A DNA stretch of 64,000 bases, taken from assembly GCA_001429255.1 (NCBI GenBank), contig LMJI01000001.1, forward strand, positions 1,157,256-1,221,255. The letters run 5' to 3'. Of the stretch, positions 56,965-64,000 are shown in pieces. A program made the translations under genes and the position numbers. The notes under the pieces are model-generated. The model ran no database searches, was not told the DNA's origin, and saw only the letters and a program-made list of their open reading frames with translations. The DNA comes from Cellulomonas sp. Root930. GTDB lineage: Bacteria; Actinomycetota; Actinomycetes; Actinomycetales; Cellulomonadaceae. Position 1 is the stretch's first letter. Each line of letters begins with the position of its first letter.

Positions 56965-57522
56965 ATGGTCCGTACGACGGTGGTTCCCGTGGTCGTCGAC
57001 CGGCCCGCTGTGCCCTACGTGGGCATCACCGCGTCGGTCACGCCCGGCACGTTCGCGCGGGCCGCGGGCGGGTTCCCGGAGCTGTTCGCCTGGCTGACCG
57101 CGCACAGCCTGCACCCGGCCGGTCCGCCGTTCTTCCGGTACGACGTGGTCGACCCGGAGCGCGGCATGGTCGTCGAGGCCGGGGTGCCGCTCTCCGAGGC
57201 GGTGCACTGGACGGACGGGGGCGTCGTCACCGGCGTCCTGCCCGCCGGCCGGTACGCGGTGACCAGCCACGTCGGCCCGCCCGACGAGCTGGTGCAGGTG
57301 ACCGCGGGGATGCAGGCGTGGGCCGCCGCCGAGGGCCTGCGGTTCGACCGCTGGGACACCCCCGAGGGCGAGGCGTGGGGGTGCCGGCTCGAGCTCCAGC
57401 TGACGGATCCGCTGGTCGAGCCCGAGATGGCCCGGTGGGAGACGCAGCTCGCGCTCCGGCTCGCCGACGACGAGCCGGCCGCCGGCACCGGCGGCGACCT
57501 GGGGGACATCGGGCTGCTCTGA
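56965..57522 (+). CDS. GyrI-like/SOUL-type small-molecule-binding protein
   Basis: A 185-residue protein of the GyrI-like (AraC effector-binding) fold: VVVDRPAVPYVGITASVTPGTF, then FAWLTAHSLHPAGPPFFRYDVVDPERGMVVEAGVPLSEAV, GVLPAGRYAVTSHVGPPDELVQVTAGMQAWAAAEGLRFD and WGCRLELQLTDP. The P-A-G-x-Y-A-V-x-x-H-x-G-P block is the signature. Such stand-alone domains bind hydrophobic drugs and some hydrolyse cyclopropanoids. AGGAGG precedes the ATG. It ends two bases before the candidate SigK promoter of the next gene. Confidence 0.88.
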   Translation: MVRTTVVPVVVDRPAVPYVGITASVTPGTFARAAGGFPELFAWLTAHSLHPAGPPFFRYDVVDPERGMVVEAGVPLSEAVHWTDGGVVTGVLPAGRYAVTSHVGPPDELVQVTAGMQAWAAAEGLRFDRWDTPEGEAWGCRLELQLTDPLVEPEMARWETQLALRLADDEPAAGTGGDLGDIGLL

Positions 57523-57523
57523 G

Positions 57524-57551
57524 CCATCCGTGGGGGCGGCGGCGTCGAACC
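57524..57551 (+). promoter_or_regulatory. SigK-type promoter upstream of sigK
   Basis: CCATCC (57524-57529), 16 bases, CGAACC (57546-57551). The same element with the same spacing precedes the fasciclin and dipZ genes. As I recall, mycobacterial SigK promoters have CCATCC at -35 and a CCGAATC-like -10. It predicts autoregulation. Confidence 0.75.
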
Positions 57552-57697
57552 ACTGCTGACCCATCCCCCGACGGACGACGGACCCGATGTCCCTGCTGCA
57601 GCTGTCGACGCCACCGGCGTGCCTCCCCGGGCGCTCCGGTGTGCGGCGCGCGACCGCCGAAGGGCGAGCGGCGATGCGGTGGGGCACACTGGCCCGC

Positions 57698-58273
57698 GTG
57701 GAGCGAGGACCTGGCGAGGCGGACGCGCCGCGCTCCGCCGAGTCCCTGCTCTCGGACGTCGCGCAGGGCGACGACTCGGCGTTCGCGGTCCTCTACGACA
57801 CCCTCGGCCGCGGGGTCTTCGGCACCTGCCTCGGCGTCCTGCGGGACCCCGACCACGCCGCCGAGGTGGCCCAGGAGGTCTGGGTCGAGGTCTGGCGCAC
57901 CGCCGCCCGGTTCGACGCCGCCCGCGGCTCCGCCCGCACCTGGACCCTGACGCTCGCCCACCGGCGGGCCGTCGACCGCGTCCGGGCGGTGCAGGCGCAG
58001 CGCGACCGCGACCAGCGGGTGCTCGACGGGAGCACCGAGCGGGAGTTCGACGTCGTCGCGGACGAGGTCGAGTCCGCCCTTGAGCAGGTCCGCGTCCGCG
58101 ACTGCCTCGGCACCCTGACGTCCACCCAGAAGCAGGCGGTGGTCCTCGCGTACTACGGCGGCCGGACCTACCGTGAGGTGGCCGACGAGCTCGCCGCGCC
58201 GCTGCCCACGGTGAAGAGCCGCATCCGTGACGGCCTGCTCCGCCTGCGCGACTGCCTGGGGGTGACGTCATGA
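57698..58273 (+). CDS. sigK: ECF RNA polymerase sigma factor SigK
   Basis: A 191-residue ECF sigma factor. Region 2 is FAVLYDTLGRGVFGTCLGVLRDPDHAAEVAQEVWVEVWRTAARFDAARGSARTWTLTLAHRRAVDRVR. Region 4 is LTSTQKQAVVLAYYGGRTYREVADELAAPLPTVKSRIRDGLLRLRDCLG. The LAHRRAVDRVR and Y-Y-G-G-(R/x)-T-Y-x-E-V-A sequences and the downstream RskA-type anti-sigma identify SigK (ECF19 group). GTG 57698 gives the usual family length; ATG 57587 in the same frame would add 37 residues and lies 36 bases after the candidate promoter, so both starts remain possible. It overlaps rskA by ATGA. Confidence 0.9.
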   Translation: MERGPGEADAPRSAESLLSDVAQGDDSAFAVLYDTLGRGVFGTCLGVLRDPDHAAEVAQEVWVEVWRTAARFDAARGSARTWTLTLAHRRAVDRVRAVQAQRDRDQRVLDGSTEREFDVVADEVESALEQVRVRDCLGTLTSTQKQAVVLAYYGGRTYREVADELAAPLPTVKSRIRDGLLRLRDCLGVTS

Positions 58274-59091
58274 CGATCTCCGACGACGACGCCCGCTCCC
58301 TGCTCGGCGCTTACGCGCTGGACGCGGTCGACGCCGACGAGCGCACCGCCGTCGAGCAGCTCGTCGCCACCGACCCCGCGGCCGCCGCCGAGCTCGCGCA
58401 GCTCAGCGCCGTCGCGGCGACCCTGGGCGACGCCGTGGCCGGGGAGCCCCCGGCCGCGCTGCGCGCCTCGGTCCTGGCTGCGATCGCCGACGTCCCGCAG
58501 CTCGGCCCGCTCGGAGGTCCGCGCCACGCGGTGGCGGACGCACCGGCGGGTCGCGCGTCGCCGGAGAGTCCTGCCGCGTCCGGCGCCGCTGCGCCCCTCG
58601 ACGCCCCGGCGCCGGGTGTGACGAACCTCGCCGACCGTCGACGCCCGTCCCGCACGCGCTGGCTCGCCGTCGCCGCGGCCGTCGTCATCGGCGCCGCCGT
58701 CCCCACCGCGCTCGCGGTCCAGCAGGCGCAGCGCGCCAGCGAGGCCGAGCAGCAGCAGCAGGCGCTCGCGGACCTGCTCACCGACCCGTCGGCCGTCGTC
58801 GTGCACGGCGACGTCACCGGCGGCGGCACCGCGACCGCGATCCTCACCGACGACCGCGCCCTCTTCAGCGCGACCGGCCTGCCGGACCCCGGCGACGACA
58901 AGGCGTACCAGCTCTGGGTGGTCGACGCCGACGGCGCCGCGTCCGCCGGAGTGCTGGCCGACGACGCGGGCGCGGTCCGCCAGCTGGCCGACGACTTCTC
59001 CGCGGGCGCCGCCCTGGCCATCACGGTCGAACCGGCCGGCGGCTCCACGCAGCCGACGACGGACCCGCTGGTCGTCCTCTCGGCCACCTGA
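58270..59091 (+). CDS. rskA: RskA-type membrane anti-sigma factor
   Basis: A 273-residue single-span membrane protein. The N-terminal anti-sigma domain (about 1-90, DDDARSLLGAYALDAVDADERTAVEQLVATDP and AALRASVLAAIADVPQ) is followed by a Pro/Ala linker. One helix follows at about 129-150 (WLAVAAAVVIGAAVPTALAVQ). The extracytoplasmic RskA domain has AIFTDDRALFSATGLPDPGDDKAYQLWVVDADG in slightly varied form. RskA holds SigK until intramembrane proteolysis releases it in response to reducing or cell-envelope cues in mycobacteria. It is coupled to sigK by a four-base overlap. Confidence 0.92.
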   Translation: MTISDDDARSLLGAYALDAVDADERTAVEQLVATDPAAAAELAQLSAVAATLGDAVAGEPPAALRASVLAAIADVPQLGPLGGPRHAVADAPAGRASPESPAASGAAAPLDAPAPGVTNLADRRRPSRTRWLAVAAAVVIGAAVPTALAVQQAQRASEAEQQQQALADLLTDPSAVVVHGDVTGGGTATAILTDDRALFSATGLPDPGDDKAYQLWVVDADGAASAGVLADDAGAVRQLADDFSAGAALAITVEPAGGSTQPTTDPLVVLSAT

Positions 59092-59138
59092 CCCACCCCG
59101 CAGATCACCTTCAGCCGCCCGCGGGCTCGGTGCTTCGC

Positions 59139-59191
59139 GTCGAGCTCGGTAGCTGGAGCCACCGAGCTCGACGGCAACCACCGAGCTCGAC
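59139..59191. repeat. Cluster of three 12-bp repeats, one inverted
   Basis: GTCGAGCTCGGT (59139-59150) is inverted exactly as ACCGAGCTCGAC at 59161-59172 and again at 59180-59191. The first two form a 12-bp stem with a ten-base loop; the last two are a direct repeat of 19-base period. It lies between the convergent rskA and fasciclin genes. Confidence 0.85.
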
Positions 59192-59231
59192 ACCGGCCGG
59201 TTGCCGCGGCAGGTGCGGGTCAGGACGCGAC

Positions 59232-59264
59232 GGAGCCCCCTCGCCGTACCCTGCGAGGGGCTCC
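59232..59264. terminator. Terminator between rskA and the fasciclin gene
   Basis: GGAGCCCCCTCGC (59232-59244) pairs with GCGAGGGGCTCC (59253-59264), 12 pairs with one bulged C and an eight-base loop. It can serve both convergent transcripts. Confidence 0.8.
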
Positions 59265-59331
59265 GCTGCTCGCCCGGTGAACCGGCGAGCGCAGACGGAC
59301 CGGCCGCCGAAGCGACCGGCCCGCCGGGTCG

Positions 59332-60012
59332 TCACATCGTCGGCATGAGCACCGAGTCGATGAGGTAGACGGTCGCGTTGGCGGTGTGGACGCCGCCGCA
59401 GATGACGGTGGCGCCGTTGACCATGAGCGAGTCGCCGGAGCCGGTGACCTCGACGGTGCCGCCCTGGACGGTGGTCTGCGTGCCGACCACCATGTCCGGC
59501 GACAGCTGCCCGGGCACCACGTGGTACGTGAGGATCGACGAGAGCGTCGCGGAGTCGGTCTTGAGGGACTCGATGGTCGCGGGGTCGATCTTGGCGAACG
59601 CGTCGTCGACCGGCGCGAACACCGTGAACTCGTCACCGTTCAGGGTGTCGACCAGGTTGACGTCCGGGTTCAGCTGGCCGGACACCGCGGACACGAGCGT
59701 GGTCAGCAGCGGGTTGTTCGACGCGGCCACCGCGACCGGGTCGGCCGACATGCCGGTCACGGAGCCCGGGCCGTCCGGGACCGCGGCGGCGTAGTCGGCA
59801 CAGCCGGGGCCGACGAGGTCGGCGGCGGGGTCCGCGGTCATCGCGTCCTCGCTGGGCATCTCCGACGGCGTCTCCATGGGCGCCTCCATCGAGGCCGACG
59901 AGTCGGAGCCGGCGGTGTCGTCGGCCGTGCCGGAGCTGCAGGCGGTCAGGGCGAGGCCCGTGACGCCGGCGAGCAGGACGGCGGCGATACGGGTGCGGTT
60001 CGTGGTGCGCAT
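59332..60012 (-). CDS. Fasciclin-domain lipoprotein (MPT70/MPT83-like)
   Basis: A 226-residue exported lipoprotein. The signal peptide ends in a lipobox (LALTACSSG, Cys about 25). A Met/Glu/Pro/Ser-rich spacer ([18 protein letters not shown]) is followed by GPGCADYA and a FAS1 domain at about 95-226. The H1-like [23 protein letters not shown] and the conserved [14 protein letters not shown] are present, as is the closing [12 protein letters not shown]. It parallels MPT70/MPT83, the main SigK targets in mycobacteria, which serve in host or surface adhesion. A SigK-type promoter lies upstream on this strand. Confidence 0.93.
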   Translation of the reverse strand: MRTTNRTRIAAVLLAGVTGLALTACSSGTADDTAGSDSSASMEAPMETPSEMPSEDAMTADPAADLVGPGCADYAAAVPDGPGSVTGMSADPVAVAASNNPLLTTLVSAVSGQLNPDVNLVDTLNGDEFTVFAPVDDAFAKIDPATIESLKTDSATLSSILTYHVVPGQLSPDMVVGTQTTVQGGTVEVTGSGDSLMVNGATVICGGVHTANATVYLIDSVLMPTM

Positions 60013-60070
60013 GGTGGCTCTCCCTTGAATCAGGTCCGGGTGGGTACCCGCCCGGTCGTCTCTCGGGAGG

Positions 60071-60098
60071 GGTTCGGCACCGTCGGGGGAGCGGATGG
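60071..60098 (-). promoter_or_regulatory. SigK-type promoter of the fasciclin gene
   Basis: On the minus strand CCATCC (60098-60093), 16 bases, CGAACC (60076-60071), followed by CC. The start codon is 59 bases downstream of the -10. Hexamers, spacing and the following CC equal those of the divergent dipZ promoter. Confidence 0.8.
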
Positions 60099-60118
60099 GT
60101 GCCGGTTGCGACGAGGAC

Positions 60119-60146
60119 CCATCCCCGAGGGTCGCGGCGGCGAACC
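60119..60146 (+). promoter_or_regulatory. SigK-type promoter of dipZ
   Basis: CCATCC (60119-60124), 16 bases, CGAACC (60141-60146), followed by CC. The ATG at 60153 lies about where transcription should begin, so the messenger is probably leaderless. Confidence 0.8.
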
Positions 60147-60152
60147 CCGGCC

Positions 60153-62015
60153 ATGGACCTGCTCACGCTCGCGCTCATCGGCCTCGTCGGTGGCCTCATC
60201 ACCGGCATCTCGCCGTGCATCCTGCCCGTGCTGCCCGTGGTGTTCTTCGCGGGCGGCGTGGAAGGGGCACGTGCCCGACCATCCGCCACGACGAGGACCA
60301 CGAAGGGCGCCGCCGGCTCGGTGGGGGCGATGGCCCAGCCGTCGTTCCTGTCCAGCGGCACCACGTGGACGCCCGGCGGCGTCGCCACCCTGGAACCACC
60401 CGCAGAGGCGACGACCACGCGTGACAAGGCGTCGGCCCGCCGTCCCTACCTCGTCATCGCGGGCCTGGTCACCAGCTTCACGCTGGTCACCCTCGTCGGC
60501 ACGCTGCTGCTCAACCTCCTCGGCCTGCCGCAGGACCTGCTGCGCTGGGCCGGCATCGCGGTGCTCGCGCTCCTGGGCGTCGGCCTGCTGGTGCCGCGGT
60601 TCGAGGAGGTCCTGGAGCGCCCGTTCCAGCGGCTGACCCCGAAGCGGGCACCCGGCGCCGGTCGCGGCGGCTTCGTGCTGGGCCTCGGGCTCGGCGCGGT
60701 GTACGTGCCGTGCGCCGGGCCGGTGCTCGCCGCGATCACGGTGGCGGGCGCGACGGGGTCGGTCGGCCCCGGCACCGTGGTCCTGACGGTGGCGTTCGCG
60801 CTGGGCGCGTCGATCCCGCTGCTGATCCTCGCGCTCGCGGGCCGCCGGGTGGCCGAGCGCATCGCCGCGTTCCGCACCCACCAGCGCGGCATCCGCGCGG
60901 CGGGTGGCGCACTGATGATCGCGCTCGCCCTCGCGCTCGCGTTCAACCTGACCGACGCGATCCAGCGCGCGCTCCCCGGCTACACGGAGTCGCTCCAGGC
61001 GAAGGTCGCCGCCAACGAGACCGTGCGCGAGCAGCTGGACCTCGGCGGGCTGGTCACGGACGAGAACCGGCAGCTGGCCGAGTGCAGCAACAACTCCGCC
61101 GAGCTCGAGGACTGCGGACCCGCGCCGGCGATCCGAGGTATCGATACCTGGCTGAACACCCCGGACGGTGCTCCGGTCGACCTGGCGGACCTGCGCGGCA
61201 AGGTCGTGCTCCTCGACTTCTGGGCGTACTCCTGCATCAACTGCCAGCGCTCGGTCCCGCACGTGACCGCGTGGCAGGAGGCGTACCGCGACGACGGCCT
61301 GGTGGTGGTCGGCGTGCACACCCCCGAGTACGCGTTCGAGCGCGAGACCCGCAACGTCGTCGACGGCGCCGAGCGGCTGGGCATCACGTACCCGGTGGCG
61401 CAGGACAACTCGTACGCCACGTGGACCGCCTACCGGAACCGCTACTGGCCGGCGCACTACCTCATCGACGCCGACGGCCAGATCCGCCAGGTCTCGCAGG
61501 GCGAGGGCGGTTACGCCCAGACGGAGTCGCTGATCAGGGAGCTCCTGACGCAGGCGGACCCCGGCGTGACGCTGCCCACGCCGACCCAGGTGGACGACGC
61601 GACGCCGGTGGGAGACGTCACCCCGGAGACGTTCCTGTCGGTGAGCAAGCACGCGAACGTGGCGGGCGACTACCGCGAAGGTGCGGCCACCTACACGTTC
61701 CCCACGGACCAGGCGCAGGACACGGTCGCGTTCGGCGGGACGTGGACCACCGACTACCAGGGCGCGACCGCGGGCCCGGACGCGCAGCTGCGTCTGCGCT
61801 ACCACGCCGAGGTGGTGCAGGCGGTCCTCGGCGGGACGGGGGCGGTCACGGCCGTCGTGCGGGACGAGGACGGATCGGTCGTGGACCGGGTGGAGCTGGC
61901 GGTGGACGGCCCGCCGCGGGCATACGCGCTGGTCGACGACGATTCAGTACGGAACGGCACCGTCGAGCTGACTGCGCAGGCAGGAGTCCAGGTGTTCTCG
62001 TTCACCTTCGGGTGA
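60153..62015 (+). CDS. dipZ: DipZ-type CcdA-thioredoxin fusion protein
   Basis: A 620-residue membrane redox protein. The CcdA/DsbD-beta domain spans about 1-280 with Cys22 ([15 protein letters not shown]) and Cys187 ([12 protein letters not shown]), the membrane electron-relay pair. A long Ala/Thr insert separates helices 1 and 2. A TlpA-like thioredoxin domain (about 320-470) has C361-I-N-C364 in [14 protein letters not shown]. The C-terminal jelly-roll domain (about 490-620, [15 protein letters not shown]) is typical of DipZ. It passes reducing power from the cytoplasm to exported proteins. It is divergent from the fasciclin gene with matching SigK-type promoters, as in the mycobacterial mpt83-dipZ-mpt70 cluster. 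Confidence 0.94.
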   Translation: MDLLTLALIGLVGGLITGISPCILPVLPVVFFAGGVEGARARPSATTRTTKGAAGSVGAMAQPSFLSSGTTWTPGGVATLEPPAEATTTRDKASARRPYLVIAGLVTSFTLVTLVGTLLLNLLGLPQDLLRWAGIAVLALLGVGLLVPRFEEVLERPFQRLTPKRAPGAGRGGFVLGLGLGAVYVPCAGPVLAAITVAGATGSVGPGTVVLTVAFALGASIPLLILALAGRRVAERIAAFRTHQRGIRAAGGALMIALALALAFNLTDAIQRALPGYTESLQAKVAANETVREQLDLGGLVTDENRQLAECSNNSAELEDCGPAPAIRGIDTWLNTPDGAPVDLADLRGKVVLLDFWAYSCINCQRSVPHVTAWQEAYRDDGLVVVGVHTPEYAFERETRNVVDGAERLGITYPVAQDNSYATWTAYRNRYWPAHYLIDADGQIRQVSQGEGGYAQTESLIRELLTQADPGVTLPTPTQVDDATPVGDVTPETFLSVSKHANVAGDYREGAATYTFPTDQAQDTVAFGGTWTTDYQGATAGPDAQLRLRYHAEVVQAVLGGTGAVTAVVRDEDGSVVDRVELAVDGPPRAYALVDDDSVRNGTVELTAQAGVQVFSFTFG

Positions 62016-62137
62016 GCGGCGACGAGCGTGCGGCCACCGTTCAGATACGTCCGAGCGGGTGAATTGGTCGTATGTCCGGTTCTGGTACCGGTGACACGCT
62101 TCCACGAACTCTCATGTTGCTCTAATGTCGGACTTGT

Positions 62138-62213
62138 CAGCGAAAACGGCAAACCCTCCGCAAGGAGGGGACGCAAAGCCACGGGACCTACAGGGTCAGC
62201 CGGGCTACCGAAC
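62138..62213 (+). ncRNA. Cyclic di-GMP-I (GEMM) riboswitch
   Basis: The core GGCAAACC (62148-62155) enters a stem CCTCC-GCAA-GGAGG capped by a GNRA tetraloop. The signature GGGACGCAAAGCC (62167-62179) and the closing AGCCGGGCTACCG (62198-62210) match the GEMM-I aptamer. The G before CAAACC favours c-di-GMP over cGAMP-type variants. A -10-like TAATGT (62123-62128) precedes it. The AGGA ribosome site of the next ORF begins eight bases after the aptamer, so control is probably at translation or by local structure. Confidence 0.93.
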
Positions 62214-62228
62214 AGACAGGACTGTGTC

Positions 62229-62384
62229 ATGGACCAGCGTGGATTCTCAGCAGACCCGTCCGAGACCTCCATCACCCCCACCCCGGCCTTCCCGGCTCCT
62301 CGCGTCTCCGCGTGGGCTGGGCTCGCTGCTCGTCGCAGCGTGATCGAGCTGGTGCCGGCGCAGCGCGAGCACGCGGCGGCCTGA
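62229..62384 (+). CDS. 51-residue protein under c-di-GMP riboswitch control
   Basis: ATG 62229 stands seven bases after AGGA (62218-62221) and 16 bases after the aptamer. The product starts DQRGFSADPSETSITPTPAFPAPRVSAW and ends AARRSVIELVPAQREHAAA: a Pro/Thr-rich first half and a basic/amphipathic helical second half. It has no signal peptide, no membrane helix and no family that I recognise. Being the first reading frame after the riboswitch and followed by a strong terminator, it is the only evident target. Alternatively, it is a leader peptide or the RNA itself is the output. Confidence 0.65.
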   Translation: MDQRGFSADPSETSITPTPAFPAPRVSAWAGLAARRSVIELVPAQREHAAA

Positions 62385-62410
62385 GGTCTCGAAGCACGGC
62401 AAGCCCTCCT

Positions 62411-62451
62411 CGTCGAACCCCTCGGAGCCTCCGGCTCCGGGGGGTTCGACG
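62411..62451 (+). terminator. Terminator after the riboswitch-controlled ORF
   Basis: CGTCGAACCCC (62411-62421) pairs with GGGGTTCGACG (62441-62451). An inner GGAGCC (62424-62429) pairs with GGCTCC (62433-62438) over a three-base loop. The hairpin of 17 pairs begins 27 bases after the stop and closes a one-gene transcription unit. Confidence 0.9.
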
Positions 62452-62556
62452 TTGCCGCAGGTCAGCGTGTGTCGGTGGCTGCTTTTTGTCCGGCATGTCC
62501 ACTAGCCTCGACGTGAGCGAGCTCCCGATCGGGGGCACTTCCGGAGAGAAGGTCAC

Positions 62557-62934
62557 ATGGACAGCTTCTTGGACTGGTTCTGGCTTCTCGTCTACTGGTT
62601 CCTCTTCTTCGCCTACCTCGTCATCCTCTTCCAGATCCTCGGGGACCTGTTCCGTGACCGTGACCTCGGCGGTTTCGCCAAGGCCGTCTGGATCATCGCG
62701 CTGGTCTTCCTGCCGTTCCTGACCGCGCTGATCTACGTGATCGCCCGTGGCAAGGGCATGGCGGAGCGGCAGATGCAGGCCGTCCAGCAGGCGAGGTCCG
62801 ACACCGACAGCTACATCCGAGAAGTGGCGGGCAAGTCCCCGGCCGAGCACATCGCCGACGCGAAGGCGCTCCTCGACGCGGGCACGATCGACGCCAACGA
62901 GTTCGCGACGCTCAAGGCCAAGGCGCTCGCCTGA
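62557..62934 (+). CDS. PLDc_N plus SHOCT-domain membrane protein
   Basis: A 125-residue protein with two N-terminal helices (FWLLVYWFLFFAYLVILFQILGDLF and FAKAVWIIALVFLPFLTALIYVIARGKGM). This is the PLDc_N arrangement with the W-I-I-x-L-x-x-(L/F)-P conserved helix. The C-terminal SHOCT domain (AEHIADAKALLDAGTIDANEFATLKAKAL) is a short helical hairpin thought to aid oligomerisation. The family is widespread in actinobacteria; its function is unknown. GGAGAGAAGG precedes the ATG. It is closed by a terminator shared with the convergent gene. Confidence 0.9.
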   Translation: MDSFLDWFWLLVYWFLFFAYLVILFQILGDLFRDRDLGGFAKAVWIIALVFLPFLTALIYVIARGKGMAERQMQAVQQARSDTDSYIREVAGKSPAEHIADAKALLDAGTIDANEFATLKAKALA

Positions 62935-62955
62935 CCGACGACGACGCACGAGCCC

Positions 62956-62988
62956 TCCGGGCCGGTACCGCACAGGTGCCGGCCCGGA
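62956..62988. terminator. Bidirectional terminator
   Basis: A stem TCCGGGCCGGTACC (62956-62969) with GGTGCCGGCCCGGA (62975-62988), one wobble pair and loop GCACA. It lies between the convergent SHOCT and LPG-synthase-like genes. Confidence 0.88.
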
Positions 62989-62995
62989 CCGCTGC

Positions 62996-64000
62996 CTAGA
63001 GCTCGCCGGTCTTCTGCAGCACCCGCATGGCCACCCAGCCGAGCGGGATGCGCAGCCAGTAGGTGGCCACCCGGAACAGGACCGCGACCGACGTCGCGAC
63101 GCCGGGGTTGATCGTGGTGAAGCTGGTGAGCGCGGTGGCGAGGGCCAGCTCGATCGTGCCCATGCCGCCGGGCGTCGGGATCAGCGCGCCCGCGGTGTTG
63201 CCGGCCAGGTAGACCAGCGCCACCTGGATGAGCGTGGCGTCCTGGCCGAACGCGGCGAGGCTCGCGTCGAACGCGAAGATGAAGCCGAGCGTCATCAGCA
63301 GGTTGCCGCCGACGGCCAGCGCCAGCCGCCACGGCTGCCCGAGCACCTCGATGAGGCGGGGCCACGTCTGGCGCAGGGTCGGCATGGTCTTGGCGAGCAC
63401 CCACTGACGCACCTTGGGCACCAGGAGCGCGGACGCGACGAGCGCGGCGACGATCCCGAGGACGAGCAGGACGACGGGGGAGACCGGCAGCGCCGACTCC
63501 TTGTTGCCGGACGCGATGGTCAGGACCAGCAGCAGGCCGAGCGTCACGACGAACTGGCTCACCTGGACGAGCGCAACCGTGGCCGCCGCCAGGGTGGTGG
63601 ACACCCCCCGCTTGGTGAGCATCCGCAGGTTCAGCGCGGCCGGTCCGATGCCGGCGGGTGCGGCCAGCCCGACGAACGTCGCGGCGGTCTGCACCAGCGT
63701 GGCGCGCCACAGCGGCAGCTTGACCGGCGAGAACGCGACGAACGCGAGCGCGGCCCCGACGAGCGTGACGAGCCCGAGCGCGAATGCGACCACCGTCCAG
63801 CGCCAGTCGCCGGCTGCGAGCGCGGAGGTGATCTCGTCGACGTTGATGCTGGTGATGACGAAGACGATCGCGACGATCGGCAGCACGATCGTGATCACCG
63901 TGCGTGCGCCGAAGCGGACGAGCTGCTGCGGTTCCACGTCGGCCTCGGGCAGCCGGGCGACGAGCGCCGACCGGAGCTCGGCGAGCACCTTCTTGTCCGC
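62996..64000 (-). CDS. Lysylphosphatidylglycerol-synthase TM-region (UPF0104/AglD-like) protein, C-terminal part
   Basis: At least 335 residues, open through the right edge: codons for A-D-K-K precede the GTG at 63988, so the N-terminus lies outside. About eight helices carry the flippase-like UPF0104 signature LVQTAATFVGLAAPAGIGPAALNLRMLTKRGVSTTLAAATVALVQ and YLAGNTAGALIPTPGGMGTIELALATAL, the P-x-P-G-G-x-G-x-x-E block. In actinobacteria this region is often fused to an N-terminal kinase-like domain in proteins of 750-850 residues; the ADKKVLAELRSALV start of the visible part fits such a linker. The substrate is unknown; polyprenyl- or phospholipid flipping is possible. Confidence 0.88.
   Translation of the reverse strand, partial: ADKKVLAELRSALVARLPEADVEPQQLVRFGARTVITIVLPIVAIVFVITSINVDEITSALAAGDWRWTVVAFALGLVTLVGAALAFVAFSPVKLPLWRATLVQTAATFVGLAAPAGIGPAALNLRMLTKRGVSTTLAAATVALVQVSQFVVTLGLLLVLTIASGNKESALPVSPVVLLVLGIVAALVASALLVPKVRQWVLAKTMPTLRQTWPRLIEVLGQPWRLALAVGGNLLMTLGFIFAFDASLAAFGQDATLIQVALVYLAGNTAGALIPTPGGMGTIELALATALTSFTTINPGVATSVAVLFRVATYWLRIPLGWVAMRVLQKTGEL

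Noticed and set aside
57587..57697. N-terminal extension of SigK from ATG 57587
   Set aside because: The extra 37 residues do not resemble sigma region 1 or 2 and would exceed the family length; kept only as an alternative because the candidate SigK promoter lies upstream of it.
59139..59191. CRISPR array or phage attachment site
   Set aside because: The units are only 12 bases with mixed orientation and unequal spacing, and no cas or integrase gene is near.
62138..62213. Cyclic di-AMP (ydaO), cobalamin or ydaO-like riboswitch
   Set aside because: The GGGACGCAAAGCC signature with the GNRA-capped stem and AGCCGGGCTACCG end fit the GEMM-I c-di-GMP aptamer specifically.
1..64000. tRNA, rRNA, tmRNA or other housekeeping RNA genes
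   Set aside because: Gaps are short and none showed a cloverleaf, a 3' CCA-type end or rRNA signature; only the riboswitch was convincing.
1..64000. Antiphage defence, toxin-antitoxin or secondary-metabolite gene cluster
   Set aside because: No restriction enzyme, helicase-nuclease set, reverse transcriptase, toxin-antitoxin pair, PKS or NRPS domain was seen; the small XRE gene pairs with a membrane protein rather than a toxin.

Overview
The window comes from a high-GC actinobacterium, most likely a Cellulomonas-type member of the Micrococcales. This is inferred from the very high GC content, the frequent GTG starts, ATGA start/stop overlaps and leaderless promoters, the actinobacterial families present (SigK/RskA/DipZ, ECF42/DGPF, DUF6855-like, WYL regulators), and two large secreted beta-helix proteins that look polysaccharide-active. 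No rRNA, tRNA, CRISPR array, integrase or insertion sequence was seen. It reads as ordinary chromosome, densely packed and rich in accessory enzymes.

Layout. 0-5.5 kb: an MFS transporter fragment, a tandem GNAT, an ArsR/SRPBCC/DUF6069 operon, LysE, NUDIX and a diacylglycerol-kinase-type lipid kinase. 5.5-9.7 kb: amino-acid permease plus tandem universal stress protein, small membrane protein, PPOX enzyme, PrmC-like methylase. 9.7-15.7 kb: GAF-GAF-PP2C phosphatase, AlkD-type repair protein, VOC/WYL-regulator pair, small DUF proteins. 15.8-19.8 kb: secreted beta-helix protein, then an ohr-doxX-tetR operon. 19.8-25.1 kb: two complete ECF42 modules (YciI/DGPF gene plus sigma factor with TPR-like tail) in convergent orientation, enclosing an MFS exporter and a GNAT. 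25.1-30.2 kb: AKR, SDR-TetR, SRPBCC, AraC and FAD-oxidoreductase genes. 30.3-38.1 kb: class B penicillin-binding lipoprotein, acetyltransferase, LLM oxidoreductase, WYL regulator with epoxide-hydrolase-like gene, nucleotide-binding protein, quinone oxidoreductase. 38.1-44.6 kb: DUF4386, SLC13-type permease, leucyl aminopeptidase, cation transporter, AbgT transporter. 44.7-48.9 kb: AKR, epimerase, an acyl-ACP-reductase-like protein overlapping an NDH-2-like flavoprotein. 49-52.4 kb: a 1,113-residue secreted discoidin/CARDB/beta-helix protein. 52.7-56 kb: acyltransferases and a DinB-SRPBCC gene pair split by an inserted membrane acyltransferase. 56-62 kb: ArsR regulon, then sigK-rskA-fasciclin-dipZ. 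62-64 kb: a c-di-GMP-I riboswitch in front of a 51-residue ORF, a SHOCT protein, and part of an LPG-synthase-like membrane protein.

How the genes work together. Most of the window is made of small regulator-plus-enzyme modules whose operators can be read directly as palindromes in the promoter regions (2.85, 12.59, 19.33, 26.02, 36.4 and 56.05 kb). The clearest coordinated system is the SigK block. sigK, the fasciclin lipoprotein gene and dipZ each carry the same CCATCC-N16-CGAACC element, which predicts a self-contained regulon like the SigK/MPT70/MPT83/DipZ regulon of mycobacteria. The two ECF42 modules each carry a TGTCGA-N17-CG(A/T) element in front of their DGPF gene. The least explained unit is the c-di-GMP riboswitch controlling a tiny protein of unknown function.
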